Below, one piece after another: positions 11,111 to 20,689 of a DNA stretch of 64,000 nucleotides (the first letter of the stretch is position 1; every line of letters starts with the position of its first letter). A program made the translations under genes and the position numbers. A model generated the notes under the pieces. That model made no database searches and was not told the DNA's origin. It saw only the letters and a program-made list of their open reading frames with translations. The DNA is taken from contig JBAIAA010000877.1 of the NCBI GenBank assembly GCA_037893245.1, forward strand, positions 248,001-312,000, in the 5' to 3' direction. This DNA is from Crossaster papposus. Taxonomy: Eukaryota > Echinodermata > Asteroidea > Velatida > Solasteridae.

Positions 11111-14100
11111 GATATCCATGTTAGCATTCCAACATCTTATCAAATTAGGATTGTACAGATTGACCCATACATCTTGTGGTTTTCTCTTTAAGACAATAGT
11201 AGGTTTAGCATTCAAAACATTATTTGCTTTTTCAAACTCTACTTGTGTAATATTAATTCTGTTAAACAATTCTGTAGTTGATAAATACTGGTTCTCTTCA
11301 TTCTGTATTGCTTCCCACACCGACTTCAATAATTCTTTGGCCTCATTATGCCTCTTTCCAGATGTACTTTTATCAGTATCACTGTGTTCATCACCAGAAA
11401 ACTCACAATGATCACTGTCAACATGATCACTTCTAACATTATCATCAATGTTATCACCATCATCCTCATCAATTAGATCTGGCTCAGTAATGAATGTTCT
11501 ACTGGACGGTGGTCTTGGGAAATTAAATCTACAGTCAGTGCCCTTTTTCCTACAAGATTTTGAATGTTTTCGGCTATGTAGCTGTACATGACTTATTATG
11601 TCATTTAACTCTTTGTCCTCTTCCTCTGATGGCATTTTGCAGCTGATGTATGTATCAATGAATTTAATAACATCTTTATCATTGTCAACTCCCAATCTTG
11701 GAGCATTCTCAATCCAAAACAAACAGTGAGTATGTGGAGATCCTCTCTGCTGAAATTCCACTCTATAAAAATAATCCTTGACTTTACCAATGGGATGAGC
11801 TCTAGACATGATGACATCTTTTAAAAATGTGTGGAATCTTTGATCAAACATTCTAGCTGCAGTCACTGGATTACTTCGCAATATTTTACACTTTTCATTC
11901 CAATCTAATTCATCAATATCTCTTGAATCACCCTGCTGCCTCAATATTGTGTTTATAATTTCAGGCCATCTCATATCTGCCGCTGAAAATGAACAAAACC
12001 ATGTTGGAATTCCAAGTTGTCTAATCATAGCCATGACATCTTTCTGAGCTGCTTGCCAGTATGGAGGTGTACCTCTGATTGGCTTCAAGAATTTATAACC
12101 ACTATCGGATTGCAATATATCTCTGAGTTGATCCCTATCCTTAATCATGCTAGCATTCACATTCTCGGCACAGTGTACTTTGCCCGAAGTCTGACGCATT
12201 GCAATTGATACACTTGACATTACTTGCTGTATTTCCGATAGGTACTGAGCATAAAATATGTACTGAATACTCTTTGCAAATCTATTATCTGCATTCATTA
12301 ACCTGTTATGAAAATATCTGATAAGACTTAATCTGACATCACGATCATCACTGAATATGGGTTGGCCTCTTGGAAACAATGCTGGAAAACACTTAGCCTC
12401 ATTACCTTCGTCCATTAATACTCGGATTGGACTATTTGCTTCACAAGGTGCAACACAGAGCACATCATCAAAATATTGATCTAGAACCTCAGAGGCAATA
12501 TTCACTGATTGCATACATGTATCATAAGCTATTCCTGTCAAACGCTCCTCGTCTGTGTCTTCATCTGTTTCTTCATCACTGTTCGTAGAATCATCACTTT
12601 CATGTACTTTGCTATTATTTTCATTTTTCAAGGGATTTTCCCACTCGCAGTTTATGTCAATGTTATTATACCACTTATTATTTGTCTTTAGATAACACAG
12701 CGCCTGCTCAACATGTTCCCTGCTTATAAATTGATACTGGTAATACCCTTTGAATGATAATTTTCTCTTCAACTTAACTCTGATTAATTGGTCATTTCTA
12801 CATCTAGGCAATGATGTCACCGTTTCTGAAATATCCGAAGGTACACAAACTACCGGGCCATGTACACAATTCTGTCCGCCTCTGGGTAAAGCTATCATTT
12901 TAATGAAGGCAATGTTAATTGCAATAAGGTGTTCCTCTAATGTATTTAAACAACTCAATTCCTCAGGGATATCTTCCAATGACAAATTGTTTGCACAAGC
13001 TTCTGATGGTATCTTGTTCTGAAGCAATTTCCTGTGGCATGTGTAGCAAATCCACAGAGATGACCAACTTGATTGTGACACTAGACAGTTTTCACCACAC
13101 TCTCCACACCTATGCAAATACTTGTCAGATATACAAACAACACTTCTGTATTTATTTGGATTACACTTAACAACTTGCTTACGGAAAAGAAGTTTATGAC
13201 AAACTGCACATACATACTCGGGTCCTGTAGATACACTTTGCCTCCAATTTTGCACAACATTATTCATCTTAGTTTGACTTTCTTTCCTTCTGTTTGACCT
13301 GTCTTTATTCATTCTTTTCATATTTTTACGATAATTTTTATTCTTCTGGTATTTTCTTTTTCCTTTTTCAATTAAATTTATCCGATAACATCTATTGATA
13401 GCATACTTGTTTTTTATAGATCTGATGAGAGCATTTCTATACACTAAATTACACTGATATTTTCTTTTTGCCTGATCAATCTTTCTTTGCCTGTGTGCTG
13501 CATCCTCATGATACTTAGTTTTGGCATATTTAATCATATTTTGTCTATGTGCTGCATTATTCTTGTACTTACTCCTATATTCAGCATTTTCATGGTATCT
13601 TTGTTTTGCACTTCCAACTTTTTTGTCTTTATACTCTGCATTTTTCTTATATTTTTGCTTTAATGACTCTTTCTTTTTTGAAGCATTTTCTTTGTATATT
13701 TGTTTGCCATACTCTATTGCATCCTCTTTATAATTTGCACAGCTGTGGTATTTTTCTTTCTTTCGTGTGCTACGTTTAGTTTTCTTTACATTTTCACAGT
13801 TTGTTGGATTGGCCTCATTTTTTTTTCTCCAATATCTTTCTCTGCTCTGCTCTTTTCTTAGTTTTTTATTCAATCTCACATTAACATGTTTACGCTTTTT
13901 ACAATTTGACTGCTTTGATATTTTTATTTTTGAGTCTTGAGATTCATTTTTATTTTCGCAGCTGTCTAACTTCACAGTTATGGGTTTATGTACTTGCGTA
14001 ACAACATTTACACGTTTACTACAATTTGACTGCTTTGATACTGTTATATTTGACCGTTTACATTCATCTTTATTTTTACAGCTGTCTAACTTCACAGTTC

Positions 14101-17100
14101 CGGGTTTATGTACTTGTGTCACCAAATCATAATGTACTCTATTCCTATGGTACAAATAAATTCCAAACTTCACTGAACCGTCAATACTACTATCTGTACA
14201 TATGTATCTATTTGAAAATAAATACCACTCATTAGCATCATCATACGTGTAGATATTAAAATTCAACATATGTGCTGTTGCAATAATTTCCACCTCAGTA
14301 GCCCATGTACCATAATTGTACAATCCTGCACTTGTTACATACTCTTCCACTGTTCTGTAACCTTCACGTAAATAGCCCCTGAACTGAGCTGCATTTTCCA
14401 ACAAATGATTCACAATTGCCAATCTCAATTCCATGTGATTATCTTCAGTTCCTGATATAGCAAAGGAAATCGCTCTGAAAAAACAGTTGCCATCACCTTT
14501 AATTTTCTTTATAGAGTCAGGTCTCCCCAAGTTCTTGCATTTCATAGACATGTTATCATCATTTAGAATAACTTTGGTCACACCCAACCTCTCACATAAT
14601 GCAATCCTATTACTATAAGTTAATGGAACAAACTTAAAATTAACTTTCTCTGCTACTACAATTTGTATGTCATTTTCTCTAGGTTCCTCTGTTTCCTGTC
14701 CAATACTACCGGTACATGTACTAGTGCTTGCATTCGCACTTTCAGCAGTTTCGTCATTATGTACACTGACATGATCATCTATCCAGACCGTAACACCTGT
14801 TATTTCAAACTGTTCATAGTCTCTGACATTCATAGATTTGCCAAGTTCAGTACAATACATGTACACACCTTGCCACGATGATACGCATTTGAGCAAGCTC
14901 CTCCCTTCAGAATCTAAGTGCGAATTGTGATTTCTGCTATGTGAATCAAAAATGAAATACATGTCATCTTGAACAATTACTGCAAATGTGTTTCCATGGA
15001 AACAGATAAAACATGCACAATATTTCTGAACTGTCTGCTCTACAGCCGTACTGAATGGAATCATATTGAACTCAGCCAAAACTGTTTGTTCTGCAAAAGT
15101 ACCAGAAACAGATTCATCAATCTTCATATGGAAATGTTTACTGAATGCATCAATTTCATCAGGCAACTCACTGATTAACAAATATTCATTCTTCATTGTA
15201 GAACTACGAGACAAATAACGGTACAGTTCATTTCCAGTATTCAACACAAAATCCATGTCTTTAGGACACCACATGTTCAACGATTTTATCTGGCTGAAGA
15301 GGATTCCGCAGAGGCTCATACAAACACATTGTCTACCAGCCAAGTCTGCAAATCTGAAATCACCTTGATGAAAACTGCCTTGAATGCATTTGACATCCAT
15401 CTTTTGACTGTCTTTACCAGAACTGCGTTCACGACATGTTTGGTTTTCCTCGGCAGGCTTACCAATTCTCTGTGAATTATTTCTTTGTGTGAGGATTCTG
15501 ACCTTTTTTCTACAATTAGTTTTTTCAACACAATTTTGCAAATTATCTCCTGCTTTTCTTTTCGACGTCATTTTCACATCTGTATCTTTTTCATTTACTA
15601 CCGACACATTTCTACTTAGAAGCTTAGATCTAGTAGATTTGTCTTCCAAAGTTGCATCATTTCTGCTCACATCATGCTGTTGACCTCGACTGACAGATTG
15701 CCTTCTCGTCTGCTTTACTTTTACCTCATTTCTTTTAGATTTTTCCTTTTCACTATCAACAGTACTTTTCTTGCTGCGCAGGTTATAACCTCCACTTTGC
15801 CTAACTACATTTATTTGCAGGTTTTCATTTGAATCCATATCTCTGCATTTCATATGTGCCATTACATGTTTCATATTGCCAGTACTTCTCTGGGTCTCAC
15901 CTCCATGATTTCCATTCTCTGTTGAAACTTGACCATAATCTTCTGACGAGTGAGAAACCCCCTCAGTACATGAATTGACAGCTCCATCCTCCATGGTCAC
16001 TTCGTATGTCATCTGAAATTTGTTCTTATCTGTAGGAATGCCAAGATTATACAACAAAGAGTCTGCATAAGTACATCTTCCACATTTCAAACACAACCAT
16101 GATACTGATTTACTTGCCAACATAGACTGCATGTTTGAAAATCCCATACAATTGACATGATAGCTGATATTGCAAGTATCACAGTCCACAACTCTATTAA
16201 CTGCAGTAGTTACTTGATCACATAACCAACACATAGCTTGTGATTCCTTCACAGCGTGATTGATAGTCTTAGTCTCTGCCTTCTCAATTCTTTCATGTGA
16301 CACGTTTCCTCTTCCATTTTTAATTACTACATGAGAACATTTACTTTTCTTCAATGAATCCTGTTCTTTCTTCTGACTTTTGTTAGCTGTTCTTTTTTTC
16401 CATTGTTCCTTCTTAATCTGCATATTCTTGATAACATAGCTCAGACCTCTTCTTGTGTGACTTTGGATACTTTTCTGTGCTTTGTCATGGTTCTTCCTCT
16501 CTTCCTTACTCATGCGTGATTCAATAATCCTACCATTCCTCAACCTTTTGTTTGCCTGTCTTCGTTGACATCTTCTAATTTTCTTTCTATTTGGTTTTGA
16601 AACCTTCCTTTCCTCTCTACTGTACTCTACCAGACACTCCAATACCTCATCTCTGCTACAGCAGGTCTTGTTCCTCACCTTTAACTCTGTCACTGCTGTG
16701 TGATTGCTCCCTTTTTTCTTGATACTCACATTAGCCATTATCTTCTTCTTAGGTTCAGCCACAAGATCTGCATCCTTTCTCAGCTCATGCCTCTGGTAAC
16801 TTCTCTTCAGTTTATAGCTCAATGAGCCTCTCTGATACTTTCTCAATAAGCCATTAATTGAACCATTCATTAAGCCATTCATTAAGCGATTCATTAAGCC
16901 ATTCAATCGGGTACACCTTTTATAAGCCATAATATCCCAGCTGAAGGACACACTGGTCCCAGTACCCTCGTAAAGAGAACTGGGGGTACACTGGCCCCCA
17001 AGTTCTCGGAGTACGAACACACGCTGTATGTGTGCCAGCTGGGTTGCGCAATGCCTACACTGGGGCATGCGTCTTCCCCGAGGAGGTGCCAACCTCAGGG

Positions 17101-17167
17101 AAGTTGATGGAACACAGTGTCTGAAGTGATGGCCTTCGCCTGCTGAAGTCTTCACAGTCTTCACCAT
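11108..17167 (-). CDS. Helentron polyprotein, 5' part: PHD, protease-like domains, Rep HUH nuclease
   Basis: I start at the ATG at 17167-17165 because it directly follows a strong predicted splice acceptor. Residues about 311-362 are a PHD-type finger (CWLCDQ..CDTC..YHVNC..CLKCG). Residues about 610-790 (AGRQCVCMSLC ... FIFDSHSRN) resemble a C76-type cysteine protease fold. Residues about 850-1020 are an OTU protease with DGNCFFRAI (Cys near 895) and VHYDLV (His near 1010). Lys/Tyr-rich helical repeats follow (KYHENAEYR, about 1125-1290). Next are a CxxC zinc region (CAVCH, CGECGENC, CYTCH) and an ALPRGGQ segment. The Helitron N-terminal Rep domain has the HUH motif PHTHCLFW near 1810 and CRFNFPRPP. 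The frame ends at TAG (11108-11110), where relatives continue into the tyrosine motif. Confidence 0.92.
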   Translation of the reverse strand: MVKTVKTSAGEGHHFRHCVPSTSLRLAPPRGRRMPQCRHCATQLAHIQRVFVLRELGGQCTPSSLYEGTGTSVSFSWDIMAYKRCTRLNGLMNRLMNGLMNGSINGLLRKYQRGSLSYKLKRSYQRHELRKDADLVAEPKKKIMANVSIKKKGSNHTAVTELKVRNKTCCSRDEVLECLVEYSREERKVSKPNRKKIRRCQRRQANKRLRNGRIIESRMSKEERKNHDKAQKSIQSHTRRGLSYVIKNMQIKKEQWKKRTANKSQKKEQDSLKKSKCSHVVIKNGRGNVSHERIEKAETKTINHAVKESQAMCWLCDQVTTAVNRVVDCDTCNISYHVNCMGFSNMQSMLASKSVSWLCLKCGRCTYADSLLYNLGIPTDKNKFQMTYEVTMEDGAVNSCTEGVSHSSEDYGQVSTENGNHGGETQRSTGNMKHVMAHMKCRDMDSNENLQINVVRQSGGYNLRSKKSTVDSEKEKSKRNEVKVKQTRRQSVSRGQQHDVSRNDATLEDKSTRSKLLSRNVSVVNEKDTDVKMTSKRKAGDNLQNCVEKTNCRKKVRILTQRNNSQRIGKPAEENQTCRERSSGKDSQKMDVKCIQGSFHQGDFRFADLAGRQCVCMSLCGILFSQIKSLNMWCPKDMDFVLNTGNELYRYLSRSSTMKNEYLLISELPDEIDAFSKHFHMKIDESVSGTFAEQTVLAEFNMIPFSTAVEQTVQKYCACFICFHGNTFAVIVQDDMYFIFDSHSRNHNSHLDSEGRSLLKCVSSWQGVYMYCTELGKSMNVRDYEQFEITGVTVWIDDHVSVHNDETAESANASTSTCTGSIGQETEEPRENDIQIVVAEKVNFKFVPLTYSNRIALCERLGVTKVILNDDNMSMKCKNLGRPDSIKKIKGDGNCFFRAISFAISGTEDNHMELRLAIVNHLLENAAQFRGYLREGYRTVEEYVTSAGLYNYGTWATEVEIIATAHMLNFNIYTYDDANEWYLFSNRYICTDSSIDGSVKFGIYLYHRNRVHYDLVTQVHKPGTVKLDSCKNKDECKRSNITVSKQSNCSKRVNVVTQVHKPITVKLDSCENKNESQDSKIKISKQSNCKKRKHVNVRLNKKLRKEQSRERYWRKKNEANPTNCENVKKTKRSTRKKEKYHSCANYKEDAIEYGKQIYKENASKKKESLKQKYKKNAEYKDKKVGSAKQRYHENAEYRSKYKNNAAHRQNMIKYAKTKYHEDAAHRQRKIDQAKRKYQCNLVYRNALIRSIKNKYAINRCYRINLIEKGKRKYQKNKNYRKNMKRMNKDRSNRRKESQTKMNNVVQNWRQSVSTGPEYVCAVCHKLLFRKQVVKCNPNKYRSVVCISDKYLHRCGECGENCLVSQSSWSSLWICYTCHRKLLQNKIPSEACANNLSLEDIPEELSCLNTLEEHLIAINIAFIKMIALPRGGQNCVHGPVVCVPSDISETVTSLPRCRNDQLIRVKLKRKLSFKGYYQYQFISREHVEQALCYLKTNNKWYNNIDINCEWENPLKNENNSKVHESDDSTNSDEETDEDTDEERLTGIAYDTCMQSVNIASEVLDQYFDDVLCVAPCEANSPIRVLMDEGNEAKCFPALFPRGQPIFSDDRDVRLSLIRYFHNRLMNADNRFAKSIQYIFYAQYLSEIQQVMSSVSIAMRQTSGKVHCAENVNASMIKDRDQLRDILQSDSGYKFLKPIRGTPPYWQAAQKDVMAMIRQLGIPTWFCSFSAADMRWPEIINTILRQQGDSRDIDELDWNEKCKILRSNPVTAARMFDQRFHTFLKDVIMSRAHPIGKVKDYFYRVEFQQRGSPHTHCLFWIENAPRLGVDNDKDVIKFIDTYISCKMPSEEEDKELNDIISHVQLHSRKHSKSCRKKGTDCRFNFPRPPSSRTFITEPDLIDEDDGDNIDDNVRSDHVDSDHCEFSGDEHSDTDKSTSGKRHNEAKELLKSVWEAIQNEENQYLSTTELFNRINITQVEFEKANNVLNAKPTIVLKRKPQDVWVNLYNPNLIRCWNANMDI

Positions 17168-17169
17168 TT

Positions 17170-17202
17170 TCTGCAAAATACAAAAGAAAAAAAATCATAA
17201 TT
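17170..17202 (-). promoter_or_regulatory. Predicted 3' splice site before the Helentron start codon
   Basis: On the minus strand a long pyrimidine tract (TTTTTTTTCTTTTG) and TATTTTGCAG abut the sequence AAAATGGTGAAG, placing an intron/exon border three bases before the first ATG. The transcript is therefore likely to have an upstream non-coding exon. The donor was not established; one candidate is at 21411-21413. Confidence 0.6.
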
Positions 17203-17242
17203 AATACAATGTGCACATACATAAGCAACAATTTCTTCATTA

Positions 17243-17511
17243 TTAGGCCAAGTAAAAACAAAATGTTGTCACAATCACTTTATGTTTTGGGCACAGGGCC
17301 TCATTTTACTTTTTTATTTCAACATTTGATAACAACGGTAAATATAGACTTACATGTAGATTCCCTAGCCTCTACATACAAGACTACATGTACAGTCATT
17401 CAAAAAAAGAAACAGATGAAAACCATCCAGGAAAAAAGTCAACTATTCGAAACTGTTGTCAAAATGGCCAAACAAGGAGCCAATCCACTGTTATGTTTTT
17501 ACTTGGCCTTA
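17243..17511. mobile_element. Small MITE-like inverted repeat
   Basis: TAGGCCAAGTAAAAACA (17244-17260) is matched by its exact complement at 17494-17510. The enclosed 230 bp has no coding capacity. It lies immediately upstream of the Helentron coding unit. Confidence 0.6.
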
Positions 17512-17519
17512 TTAAATCA

Positions 17520-17691
17520 ATCAAGACGAGTTTCAGGCCGCATATTAGTATGAAGCACACCCATGATATTTCCAGCCTCGCCCTCTGCTGACCGATATTC
17601 CCCGACTTGCTCATGACGTGTTTATCCGTCCTCCGCTTCGAATCTGGGAAAAACTTATATGGATTTGTATACGTCATCCGACACGAACTGG
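17520..17691 (-). mobile_element. TTAA-type MITE fragment
   Basis: The reverse complement aligns over its length with the first two thirds of the MITE at 56809-57042 (CCAGTTCG..GATGACGTATA, then AAACACGCC-like and GGGTGTGCT blocks). It is bordered on the high side by TTAA at 17692-17695. The other end is diverged. A further partial match lies at about 50372-50460. Confidence 0.6.
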
Positions 17692-17699
17692 TTAAACTT

Positions 17700-18552
17700 A
17701 CTTTGATATCAAAACTTGCTTTAATTAAAGTGAGAATAAGCAAATTCATAATTCCTCAGCACCTTAAAGTGTTTAAAATTAGATTATCTGTATTCTATAA
17801 ACATCAACACACATGTACATTTATGTTACATGTACACTGAAATAATTCTACAAACTTGATTCAATATTTCCGACTCGAGTCACAAATTTGGTGTCATGTC
17901 AACCTCAGTTCCAACACAGACCTCACTCAACTGATCAACTCAAGTCAATGCAAGGAAAAAACATTTTGACTTGAACCATCAGCAAAATAATGTTATTCTT
18001 AATTAGGTTGCATCATTTTGAAATCATGCCAGATATTTATTTTACTAAGGACTACTTGACACCAGTTGGAAATTCCTTCTGTATCATAGCCCATTTTCTT
18101 GATCTTTCATTTTAATTTGTGTTTGATATCACTGATTCAATGTAAATAACTAAAATAACTTTACTGTGCCCTACAGTGATTTGTTTTTGTATCACATTAG
18201 GTATGACCCAACAAAATGTACAAATGTCAAATGATTTGTGAATCCCAAACCACTCATTCTCCGAGTCGTGATAATATTTTACAGTGCCGGTGCAACAATA
18301 ATAGTAACTTCAATTCGGTGTAAAAAAAGACATATTAAGGAAACTTGACAATAGAACTCAATTTCACACAATCAACTTAACTCAAGTCACTTCCTAAAAT
18401 GACTAAAAAACAAAACACTTGACTCACCAAATTTAGTAAGTCAATTGTCCATCATCTTTAGGCTAGAATTCCACTTTTTCAAATACTAATCCCCCTCAAA
18501 AGCTATCTTCAATGTAAATTAACTACAGCTCTTTGAGACTTTTACAATATTT
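17700..18552. other. Unannotated interval rich in CAAGTCA/TGACTTG words
   Basis: No gene recognised. The words TTGACT, AAGTCA and ACTTGAC recur at irregular spacing between about 17930 and 18450, without a clear period. They may be remnants of an old degenerate repeat. Confidence 0.35.
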
Positions 18553-18619
18553 GTGGACCATGGCCTGAAAACAAATTCTGAATTTGTTTTACTCACCAAC
18601 CAACATGACCTGACACAAA

Positions 18620-18990
18620 CAAATTACATGTGTACATGTACACGTACGTGGGGGTGTACATGTACGTGTACATGTACGTGTACGTGTGCATGTATGTGTG
18701 CATGTACGTGTGCATGGGGGTGTACATGTGCATGTACATGTACATGTGCATGTACATGTACATGTACATGTGCATGTGCATGTGCATGTGCATGTGCATG
18801 TGCATGTGCATGTGCATGTGCATGTGCGCGTGCGCGTGCGCGTGCGCGTGCGCGTGCGCGTGCGCGTGCGCGTGCGCGTGCGCGTGCGCGTGCGCGTGCG
18901 CGTGCGCGTGCGCGTGCGCGTGCGCGTGCGCGTGCACGTGCACGTGCACGTGCGCGTGCACGTGCACGTGTACGTGTACGTGTACGTAAT
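18620..18990 (+). repeat. GT/GC/CA alternating purine-pyrimidine microsatellite
   Basis: TGTACATGTACGTG-type units pass into GTGCAT units, then a long run of GCGCGT units (about 18825-18935), and back through CACGTG to GTACGTGTACGT. From about 18719 to 18986 purines and pyrimidines alternate without a break, and the centre is pure GC/GT. The frames open across it translate to Ala-Arg, Cys-Thr or Val-His dipeptides and are not genes. Confidence 0.95.
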
Positions 18991-19213
18991 CTCTGTCATG
19001 TCACGTGGTGGTATTTTCTTTTGTGGGTCCTGATGGGCTTTACCATTTTTTCAAGGGAAATTATTGTCCTTTTATTAAAAAACAGTAACGTATGGACATG
19101 ACATGCTGTTATACACAGCTTTCGGCGGCCTCTGTGTCAGCTTTTAAATGCTGAAATTACTGGTTTTGGCTTCTTTTTCTAAATACTGTACAACTACAAG
19201 TCAACTTAACATG

Positions 19214-19426
19214 AAATCAATAAAATTTATCACAGAAATTCTAATAATTATTTCAGTTGTCTTTACTTCCCATTTTGTTGTTATTGTTTAGCCTTAAATA
19301 AATTTAACTGAAACAAAATTGTGTTTGTTAATTTAACTGTAATATTCAACTAATAATCAGCAAAAAAATATTTCAAAACAGCATAAGCACGTCATATCCA
19401 CACATACACCATTGCCATTACACAAT
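19214..19426 (+). repeat. 213-bp segment duplicated at 20184-20399 (source-like copy)
   Basis: AAATCAATAAAATTTATCAC through ACCATTGCCATTACACAAT is present twice in the same orientation 970 bp apart, with only a few substitutions and a short indel. This copy is in ordinary flanking sequence; the other is enclosed in a small transposon-like element. Confidence 0.9.
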
Positions 19427-19429
19427 AAA

Positions 19430-19884
19430 AACAAAATAAGTCCCCCTTAAAAAATGGTCGTGCCCATACAGAGATATGATGACCTACCCATCATGACAGA
19501 GATGACGTACCCGCAGCTCAGTCATGTAATTTGTTCCTGTCCAATCACATCGGTTGGTCAGTATTAAAAAGTAAAGAATGTAGTACCTCGACACTACATG
19601 TGATTCAGCGGTAATTGTGTACGAAGTATAGACAGTCAAACAATTTTTTTTAAATCTAAGCATGGTCTTATTATTTCCTCAAAAAAATTTCAACATTTTT
19701 GCACTGATTGACCTGCATTGACATATAATCAAAGAAAAAAACACTGTCACGCTCCAACATTCCTTCCAAGTAAAACATTTAGCCATATTGCTATAGTCAT
19801 ACGTACTCGGTCCACAATTTTTTGAACAAGCTGATCACAATACATGTAATTAGGAGTAGGACTATTTGAGAAAGTGGAATTCTA
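19430..19884. other. Unannotated interval
   Basis: No coding frame or repeat recognised. A CCAATCACATCGGTTGG stretch and a TATTAAAAAG at about 19540-19570 could be promoter-like but have no associated gene. Confidence 0.3.
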
Positions 19885-19885
19885 T

Positions 19886-20585
19886 CTAATAATATAAACC
19901 CGTTAACCCGACAGTAGTTGCATGGCCCTGCATTCTATATCTAGTGTAAATGTAATGTACTGTCTTTACTGAGTGTAAGGGTTGGGGAACACCAAACAGT
20001 TCTGAAAATGCGCATTGTCAGACCATGGAGGAATAAGAAGGAAGAATTCCTTCTTATAAAAAGGAATAAGAAGGAAGAATTCCTTCTTATTCCTCCATGC
20101 CCTTAAACAAATGTCCTGTGGTAATTTATACCACAGGACAGATTCCTGTGGTTTTTTGGGACATTACCACAGGGCCCTGTGGTAAATCAATAAAATTTAT
20201 CACAGAAATTCTAATAATTATTTGAGTTGTCTTTACTTCCCATTTTGTTGTTATTGTTTAGCCTTAAATAAATTTAACTGAAACAAAATTGTGTTTGTTA
20301 ATTTAACTGTAATGTTCAACTAATAATCAGCAAAAAATTATTTCAAAACAGCATAAGCACGTCATTATATCCACACATACACCATTGCCATTACACAATT
20401 TTTGTAAGGGCATGGAGGAATAAGAAGGAATTCTTCCTTCTTATTCCTCAATGGACTGACAATGCGCATTTCAGAACTGTTTGGTGTTCCCCAACCCTTA
20501 GTCAAGACAGTACATTACATTTACACTAGATATAGAATGCAGGGCCATGCAACTACTGTCGGGTTAACGGGTTTATATTATTAAT
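19886..20585. repeat. Large palindrome (two arms of about 170-210 bp)
   Basis: The left arm 19886-20096 (AATATAAACCCGTTAACCCG ... GAATAAGAAGG ... CCTCCATG) is repeated as its complement at 20413-20585 (CATGGAGG ... GTTCCCCAACCC ... GGGTTAACGGGTTTATATT). The centre is occupied by the element at 20097-20412. The inner AAGGAAGAATTCCTTCTT sequences are themselves palindromic and duplicated in the left arm. Confidence 0.88.
20097..20412. mobile_element. Short CCCTTA/TAAGGG element carrying a copy of nearby DNA
   Basis: Begins CCCTTAAACAAATGTCCTG and ends TTTTTGTAAGGG, related to the ends of the 679-4091 element. It is flanked by CATG on both sides. The left part has the CCTGTGGTA/TACCACAGG arm; the right part is the 216-bp duplicate of 19214-19426. 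Confidence 0.7.
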
Positions 20586-20668
20586 GTCCCAAAAAATCAC
20601 AGGAATATGTGTGGTAATAATATCCTGTGGTATACTGTCCTGTGGTAATACCACAGGACATTTTTGTA
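20586..20668. mobile_element. Second partial CCTGTGGTA element end
   Basis: AATGTCCCAAAAAATCACAG followed by CCTGTGGTA/TACCACAGG repeats and terminating ACATTTTTGTAAGGG at about 20668. It corresponds to the right end of the family represented at 679-4091. No paired left end was found nearby, so it is a fragment. Confidence 0.55.
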
Positions 20669-20689
20669 AGGGTGGTCAGACTACACCAT

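Larger units (their letters stand above)
8039..17170 (-). mobile_element. Autonomous Helentron-type (Helitron2) element, ends undefined
   Basis: A single minus-strand coding unit of about 9.1 kb encodes, in order, PHD finger, cysteine-protease-like domains, zinc-binding region, Rep HUH nuclease, PIF1-family helicase and an APE-type endonuclease. Rep plus PIF1 helicase defines Helitrons; the C-terminal endonuclease/exonuclease/phosphatase domain is characteristic of the Helentron branch. The only disruption seen is one TAG at 11108-11110. The near-complete preservation indicates a recent copy. The coordinates are those of the coding unit plus the predicted splice acceptor, because neither terminus was identified. 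Confidence 0.9.

Noticed and set aside
18553..19101. Long open frames of Ala-Arg, Cys-Thr, Val-His or Tyr-Thr dipeptides on both strands
   Set aside because: Every frame of an alternating GT/GC/CA microsatellite is open; the peptides are low-complexity and shift with the repeat.
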